Of a stretch of DNA of 64,000 nt, positions 59,475 to 64,000 are shown one piece after another; the first letter of the stretch is position 1, and the number at the start of each line of letters is the position of its first letter. The position numbers and the translations under genes were made by a program. Under the pieces are notes generated by a model. The model was not told the origin of the DNA. It worked only from the letters and a program-made list of their open reading frames with translations, and searched no databases. The DNA lies in NCBI GenBank assembly GCA_018242605.1, contig JAFEBP010000004.1, positions 349,655 to 413,654 of the forward strand, given 5' to 3'. This DNA is from Planctomycetota bacterium. Lineage in GTDB: Bacteria; Planctomycetota; Phycisphaerae; Phycisphaerales; UBA1924.

Positions 59475-60449
59475 TCAGGCGAGTTCGGGGAAGAGTTTGG
59501 TCACCGTGGACACAAGGTCTTTCACATGAGAGACCGATTCGTCCATGAGTTTTTGTTCATCGGCGGTCATCTTGAAGGTGATGACCCGTTCGACACCCTT
59601 TGCGCCCAGGAGGGCGGGGACGCCGACGAAGTAGCCCTTGCCCTTCTGGCCGCGGGCGATGCCGAACTCGTCCTCGCAGTAGGCGGCGGAGGCGATGATG
59701 CGTTTCTTGTCCTTGACGATGGCCTCAACCATCTGGATGGTGCCGGAGGCGGGGGCGTAGAAGGCGCTGGTGCCCATGAGCTTGACGATTTCGCCGCCGC
59801 CGACCTTGGCGCGATCGACGCAGGCCTTGACCTTCTCCTCGGGGAGGAGGTCGAGGACGGGGATGCCGCTGACGCTGGTGAGGCGGGGGAGGGGGACCAT
59901 GTCATCGCCGTGACCGCCCAGAAGCAGGGCGGTGATGTCCTCGACAGAGCACTTGAGCTCCATGGCGAGGAATTCCTTGTATCGGGCGACGTCGAGGGCG
60001 CCTGCCTGACCCATGACGCGGTGCGTGGGGAAGCCGGTGACTTTCCACGCAGTGTAGACCATGGCGTCGAGCGGGTTGCTGACGACGATGACGATGGAAT
60101 CAGGGGCGAACTCGCGCACCTTGGCGGAGACATCCTTGACGATCTTGACGTTGGTCTGGATGAGGTCGTCGCGGCTCATGCCGGGCTTGCGGGGCAGGCC
60201 GGCGGTGATCACGACAACGTCGGAACCGGCGATGTCCTTGTAGTCGCTGGTGCCGATGATGTTCGAGTCGAAACCCTCGATAGGAGCGCAGCAGGCCAGG
60301 TCGAGCGCCTTGCCCTTGGCGAAGTCGCCACGTTCGGGGATTTCAAGCAGCACGATGTCGCCGAGTTCCTTCGCGGCGGCCCAGTGTGCGCAAGTAGCGC
60401 CGACATTGCCGGCACCGATGATGCTGATTTTTGCTCGACGAGTGGCCAT
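59475..60449 (-). CDS. mdh: Malate dehydrogenase (LDH/MDH family)
   Basis: A 324-residue NAD-dependent enzyme of the TCA cycle that interconverts malate and oxaloacetate. The start SIIGAGNVGATCAHW is the NAD-binding loop. VVITAGLPRKPGMSRDDLI carries the substrate Arg pair; Arg in RKPG marks MDH rather than lactate dehydrogenase, which has Gln there. VVSNPLDAMVY, LLLGGHGDDMVPLPR with catalytic His near residue 178, and GGEIVKLMG follow. Length and order match the LDH-like tetrameric MDH group found in many non-proteobacteria. ATG at 60449 has GGAAGG before it; upstream codons are not MDH-like. It produces the substrate pair used by PEP carboxylase metabolism elsewhere in the window. The gene is monocistronic or follows the kinase gene after a terminator. 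Confidence 0.95.
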   Translation of the reverse strand: MATRRAKISIIGAGNVGATCAHWAAAKELGDIVLLEIPERGDFAKGKALDLACCAPIEGFDSNIIGTSDYKDIAGSDVVVITAGLPRKPGMSRDDLIQTNVKIVKDVSAKVREFAPDSIVIVVSNPLDAMVYTAWKVTGFPTHRVMGQAGALDVARYKEFLAMELKCSVEDITALLLGGHGDDMVPLPRLTSVSGIPVLDLLPEEKVKACVDRAKVGGGEIVKLMGTSAFYAPASGTIQMVEAIVKDKKRIIASAAYCEDEFGIARGQKGKGYFVGVPALLGAKGVERVITFKMTADEQKLMDESVSHVKDLVSTVTKLFPELA

Positions 60450-60622
60450 GGGATGTACCCTTCCAGAAGTTGAACAGGATTGATTAGGGAAAGGGCGAAT
60501 CATAGCGGTCGGGGGGGAGAGAGGCTAGATTCGCTGGGTTTGGAGCGGGGGAAGGCGATCGATGTCGCGGGGGAACTCGGTGACGCAGCGTGCGAGTTGA
60601 GACGGGACATCGCGACAAGAAC

Positions 60623-60649
60623 GAGGGCCGCCACAGAGCGGCGGCCCTC
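60623..60649 (-). terminator. Terminator hairpin after the kinase-TPR gene
   Basis: GAGGGCCGCC (60623-60632) and GGCGGCCCTC (60640-60649) form a perfect 10-bp stem with a seven-base loop, 25 bases past the kinase stop. On the minus strand GTTCTTGTC follows, a weak T-rich tail. It separates the kinase gene from mdh. Confidence 0.65.
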
Positions 60650-60674
60650 CCAAGAGTCTGTTGGATCGGGCTCT

Positions 60675-63299
60675 TTACCTTGATGGTTCGTAACGAGAGG
60701 CGAGCTCGGGTTTGCCCCAGGCGCGATAGAGGGCGGCCAATCGGCCGGCGCTCTTGGTGACGCGGGGGTTGCCTTCCTTAAAGAAAGCAACGAGCGACTC
60801 GTGGCTGGCGAGGAGGGCCTCCTCGGCCTGTGGGTACTTGGCGAGCTTCGTCAGACACTCGCCGTAGTTGTTGCGGAAGATGGCGCAGGCGTAATGACCC
60901 TTGGGCAGACCGGAGTCGCACAAGGAGAGGATCTCAGAGAAGAGGCCCTGGGCTTCTTCGAGCTTGCCGCGCTTCATCAGCAGCATGGCGAGGTTGTTCA
61001 TCTGCGGCCAGGCTTCGACATCCTTGATGTTGGATTGACGGCGGATGTCGACGACGCGGCGGAAGAGGGCTTCGGCATCGTCGAGTTTGTCCTGATCCTC
61101 CAGGACGTAGGCGAGGTTGCCCATGGCCATAAGGGTCTTGGGGTGTGATTCGCCCAGGGTGCGGATCTGCGACTCCATCGATTCGCGCAGGAGGGGGGCG
61201 GCTTCCTCAAGGTTGCCCATCCCGGCGAGCGCGACGGCGAGGTTCTGCATGGTGACGAGCGTGCTGGGGTGGTCGCGGGGCAGGCGGGCGCGACGGATTT
61301 CGAGAGCGCGGCGCAACAGGTCCGCGGCTTCCTCGTTGCGACCCTGTTTCTGCACGGCGTTGGCGAGGTTGTTGAGGGAGTAGGCGGTGACGGAGCTGTT
61401 CTTGCCGAAGGCCTTCTCGCGGAGCGAGAGCGATTCGCGGAGCTGCGTCTCGGCGTCGGCGAAGCGGCCCAACTGGGTGTAGCAGGAGCCCAGGTGGTCC
61501 ATGGAGGTGAGGACGTCGTTGTGGGTTTCGCCCAGTGAGGGGCGGAGAATGGCCAGACACTCGCGCAGGAGGGGCTCGGCGGCGTCGTACTTGCCGCGTT
61601 GGAAGAGGACGCGCGCGAGCTCGCCCTTGACGAGCGCTGCGTCGACGCTGTTCTCGCCGCGGAGGCGGACGACGCGGTCGAAGCAGTCGCGGGTGATCTG
61701 TTCGGCTTCATCGAAACGGGCGAGTTCACCCAGGGCCATGGCGAGCGAGCGTTTGGCCTCGATGGTGTTGATGTCTTCTTCGCCGTAGAGCTCGCGGGCG
61801 ACGGCGACTGACTTCTCGGCCTGAGCGAGGGACTCGCTGCCGCGGCCGAGGGAGCGGAGGGTGTCGCTGAGCGTGTGATGGAGCGTGAGAGCGACGCGGG
61901 GCTTGGCGGGCGGGTGCTGTTCGAGGCGCTCGGCGGCGATGTCGAGCATCGCGGCGACGGTGACGCCGGTGTCGTTGCCCATGTCCGGGTTGGCGGCGCG
62001 GAGCATGTCTGTGAGGAACTCGTTGACGGCCTGGGCATTCTCGGCTTCGTCGAGGGCGGCTTTCCTGGCGGCTTCGGCTTCGCGGCGGCCGCGGGTGGCT
62101 TCGATGGCTTGCCAGGCGGTGGTGGCCGTGCCCGCGAGCAGGATGATGACGGCGGCGGCGACACCGCCGACCAGGGCGCGGTTGCGGCGGGCGAACTTGG
62201 CGACCAGGTACGCGCGGCTGGGGGGACGCGCGAGGATGGGCTCATCGTGCAGGAAGCGGATGATGTCGGCGGCGAACTCAGAGGCGGACTGGTACCGACG
62301 GGCGCGGTCCTTCTCGAGGGCCTTGGCGACGATCGTCTGGATGTCGCCCTTGAACGCGGCGGCGACGGAGCCGAGCGCGTCGGGCTCATCCTCGCGGATG
62401 ATGCGGACGGCCTCGGGGATGGTCTTGTCGCTGACGGCGTGGGGCAGTCGCCCGGCGAGCATCTCGTACAGGATGACGCCGAGTGTGTAGACATCCGAGC
62501 GGATGTCCAGGCCGGCGGAGTCGCCGGCGATCTGCTCGGGGCTCATGTAGGGAATGGTGCCGACGAGCTGGCCGACCTCGGTCTGGCAGGTGGCGGTGGC
62601 CATGTCGGAGTCTGTGGCGCGGGCGACTCCGAAATCCAGGACTTTGGGCTGGCCATGGGCGTCGACGAGGATGTTGCCGGGCTTGAGATCCCGGTGGATC
62701 ACGCCCTTCTGATGGGCGTGGGCGACGGCCTCGCAGACGCGGACGAAAAGACCGAGACGCTCGCGCATCGGCAGGTCGCGCTGCGCGACGTGCTGGGTGA
62801 GCGGCACGCCCCGGATGTACTCCATCGCGAAGAAGGGCTGGGTGCCCGATCCGGTATCGGCGGTGGCGGCCTCGTACACCTGGGCGATGCCGGGGTGCTG
62901 GAGGCGGGCCAGGATCTGCGACTCGTGCTCGAAGCGGCGGAGCAGGCGCGGGGAGAGTGCGCCGGGGCGGATGACCTTGAGCGCGACCGTGCGTTTGGGG
63001 CGGTCCTGCTCGGCGAGGTAGACCATGCCCATGCCGCCTTCACCCAGGATGCCCAGGATGGTGTATGAGCCCAGGCGCTTGAGGTGTGTGGCCGGGGCGG
63101 CGTGGGCTTGTTCACCGGGAACGGGCTGGCTGCTCACCAGCGTGGCGCAGTCGCCCTGGGCCAGGAGTTGCAGGACCTGTTCGCGGAGGTCCGCGTCGTT
63201 CGCGCAGGCGCCGTCGACGAACTGCGCTCGCTGGGGCTCGGACAGGGTCAGAGCCCGGCGGGCGATCTCAGCAGCGGATTTGTGCGGCGGTTGTGGCAC
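60675..63299 (-). CDS. Membrane Ser/Thr protein kinase with TPR (kinesin-light-chain-like) sensor
   Basis: An 874-residue Hanks-type kinase typical of planctomycetes. A short N-terminal helical region with LREQVLQLLAQGD precedes the kinase domain (about 79-350): GEGGMGMVYLA, Lys108 in VALKVI, HRDLKPGN (202-209), DFG (222-224), and GTIPYMSPEQ. One helix (about 377-397) crosses the membrane. The rest, about 450 residues, is a row of TPRs of the TPR_10/12 type (LGETHNDVLTSMDHLGSCYTQLGRFADAE, SLNNLANAVQKQGRNEEAADLLRRALEIRRARL, TLVTMQNLAVALAGMGNLEEA and more), probably outside the cytoplasm and used for protein contact. GTG at 63299 (VPQPPHKS) is chosen; upstream residues are not protein-like. Targets are unknown. 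The FlhB-like gene ends 111 bases upstream. Confidence 0.9.
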   Translation of the reverse strand: MPQPPHKSAAEIARRALTLSEPQRAQFVDGACANDADLREQVLQLLAQGDCATLVSSQPVPGEQAHAAPATHLKRLGSYTILGILGEGGMGMVYLAEQDRPKRTVALKVIRPGALSPRLLRRFEHESQILARLQHPGIAQVYEAATADTGSGTQPFFAMEYIRGVPLTQHVAQRDLPMRERLGLFVRVCEAVAHAHQKGVIHRDLKPGNILVDAHGQPKVLDFGVARATDSDMATATCQTEVGQLVGTIPYMSPEQIAGDSAGLDIRSDVYTLGVILYEMLAGRLPHAVSDKTIPEAVRIIREDEPDALGSVAAAFKGDIQTIVAKALEKDRARRYQSASEFAADIIRFLHDEPILARPPSRAYLVAKFARRNRALVGGVAAAVIILLAGTATTAWQAIEATRGRREAEAARKAALDEAENAQAVNEFLTDMLRAANPDMGNDTGVTVAAMLDIAAERLEQHPPAKPRVALTLHHTLSDTLRSLGRGSESLAQAEKSVAVARELYGEEDINTIEAKRSLAMALGELARFDEAEQITRDCFDRVVRLRGENSVDAALVKGELARVLFQRGKYDAAEPLLRECLAILRPSLGETHNDVLTSMDHLGSCYTQLGRFADAETQLRESLSLREKAFGKNSSVTAYSLNNLANAVQKQGRNEEAADLLRRALEIRRARLPRDHPSTLVTMQNLAVALAGMGNLEEAAPLLRESMESQIRTLGESHPKTLMAMGNLAYVLEDQDKLDDAEALFRRVVDIRRQSNIKDVEAWPQMNNLAMLLMKRGKLEEAQGLFSEILSLCDSGLPKGHYACAIFRNNYGECLTKLAKYPQAEEALLASHESLVAFFKEGNPRVTKSAGRLAALYRAWGKPELASRYEPSR

Positions 63300-63410
63300 G
63301 ATGCATCCCCGGGACCGGGGCGGTGACTTCGTGGCGCACCGCCTCCCGTGGGCTGAGCATCGGACGATCGGCAGCGTGGGGCCAACAGAGCGCGGCCCGA
63401 CGCGGTGCAA

Positions 63411-64000
63411 TTACTCGGGTTGTGCGGGTCGTGCGTCCGGCGCGGGCCGCCACGGAGAGGCGCGGCCGGCGAGGGTGTTCTGGCGTTCGGCTTCGCGCAG
63501 CGTGCGTGCCGCGGCGTCGAAGGTGTGTTCGGGAACGAACTCGCCGAGCGTGATCCGGCGGGCGAGGGCGGCGATGTGGGCGTCGGCGATGACGGGGATG
63601 CGGGCCTGGTCGGCGGCGCGAGAAAGGGCGAGGGCTCGCCAGCCGATGCCGGCGCTGACGATGCGCGGGGCCGAATCGAGCGCGGGATCAAAGCGGAGTG
63701 CGACGGCGCAATCGCCGGCGGCGACGACGAGGTGGGCGTCGGCGGGGAGAAGGATGTCGCCGGCATCGCGGCGTCGGGAACGGCCGACGCCTTCTTCCTC
63801 GCGCTGTTCGCGGCGGGCCTGTTCGGGCGTGAGCTTGAGGGATTCGCGGCGGGACCAGACGCGGTAGGCGAGATCGCCGACGCCGATGACGAGGCCGACG
63901 CCGGCGATGACGGCGAGCGTGCGCGAGGCGAGCGACATGATGAGCGGGGCGATTGAAGAGAAGCCCTGCCGCCCCACTGCTCCCGCGATGGGGACCGAGG
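63411..64000 (-). CDS. flhB: FlhB-like flagellar/type III export protein, C-terminal part (5' end beyond window)
   Basis: The frame is open to the window edge, so the N-terminal membrane part is outside. It shows a last helix (LAVIAGVGLVIGVGDLAYRVW), the cytoplasmic linker RRESLKLTPEQARREQREEEG, and the C-terminal domain with CAVALRFDP, APRIVSAG, ALALSRAADQARIPVIADAHIAALARRI, LGEFVPEHTFDAAARTL. This follows FlhB: GDYLYQRW, the RMSKQE-type linker, FAVALKYDP, APVVVAKG, and VPIVENPPLARALY. FlhB/EscU proteins normally cleave themselves at NPTH; here the aligned residues are AAGD, so self-cleavage is not expected. Truncation is only due to the window. No other flagellar gene is visible. A divergent or second FlhB-like paralogue remains possible. 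Confidence 0.7.
   Translation of the reverse strand, partial: SVPIAGAVGRQGFSSIAPLIMSLASRTLAVIAGVGLVIGVGDLAYRVWSRRESLKLTPEQARREQREEEGVGRSRRRDAGDILLPADAHLVVAAGDCAVALRFDPALDSAPRIVSAGIGWRALALSRAADQARIPVIADAHIAALARRITLGEFVPEHTFDAAARTLREAERQNTLAGRASPWRPAPDARPAQPE

Noticed and set aside
1..64000. tRNA, rRNA, riboswitch and insertion-sequence signatures
   Set aside because: Reading both strands by eye gave no cloverleaf-like T-arm/acceptor combination, no transposase ORF and no known riboswitch core; small RNAs could still be missed without a covariance search.

Overview
The window looks like a chromosomal piece from a GC-rich planctomycete, most likely a Phycisphaerae/Phycisphaerales-type bacterium. 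The pointers are secreted proteins ending in a paired D-x-N-x-DGG-x-DG-x-DV calcium-loop (dockerin-like) module and a terminal Gly-Cys, a VPAPG...RRRR sorting tail of PEP-CTERM type, a Cys-type sulfatase, a Ser/Thr kinase fused to TPRs, an HWE-type histidine kinase with an ANTAR regulator, and RHS remnants. No rRNA, tRNA, CRISPR array or intact insertion sequence was recognised.

Layout. 1-8.8 kb: end of a Lys/Ala/Pro-rich protein, rdgB, a hypothetical gene, two divergent paralogous GT-C-like membrane proteins, sthA, a sulfatase and a thioesterase. 9-13.1 kb: two large secreted proteins (kelch-like and HAF-repeat) sharing an Ig-like plus dockerin-like tail. 14-25 kb: a secreted helical-repeat protein coupled to an LPG-synthase-like membrane protein, a GH18-NodB-GT2 trimodular polysaccharide enzyme, Uup and a GlmM-type mutase. 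25-38.2 kb: a hypothetical protein, a PEP-CTERM-like protein, pyrC, a sigma factor, a LamG-like dockerin protein, a HerA-like ATPase, an Asp-box propeller protein, and a secreted ankyrin protein. 38.2-43.8 kb: ppc, the HWE kinase/ANTAR regulator pair and a Pro-rich protein. 43.8-47.7 kb: an accessory island of lower GC with three 130-bp palindromic direct repeats, RHS remnants, a small membrane protein and an ankyrin protein. 47.8-64 kb: a S41 peptidase-tsaD-GGQ factor run, mnmG, another dockerin-type protein, an exopolysaccharide-initiating sugar transferase, a DnaJ-like protein, a CpeT-FKBP fusion, mdh, a kinase-TPR protein and the C-terminal part of an FlhB-like protein.

Functional themes are: cell surface and polysaccharide (GT-C-like pair, trimodular enzyme, GlmM, WcaJ-like transferase, sulfatase, dockerin-tagged and PEP-CTERM proteins); central metabolism (transhydrogenase, PEP carboxylase, malate dehydrogenase, dihydroorotase); translation and tRNA modification (TsaD, MnmG, GGQ factor, Uup); and signalling (sigma factor, HWE/ANTAR pair, kinase-TPR).

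One large-scale pattern is not explained by gene content. The plus strand is C-rich for most of 1-38 kb and G-rich for most of 38.3-64 kb, whichever strand the genes are on. The change sits in the gap between divergent genes at about 38.2 kb, as expected at a replication origin, although no DnaA-box cluster was recognised there. The other main candidates for novelty are the RHS/palindrome island at 43.8-47.7 kb, the GH18-NodB-GT2 fusion, the CpeT-FKBP fusion, a cysteine-free transhydrogenase active site and an FlhB-like protein without NPTH.
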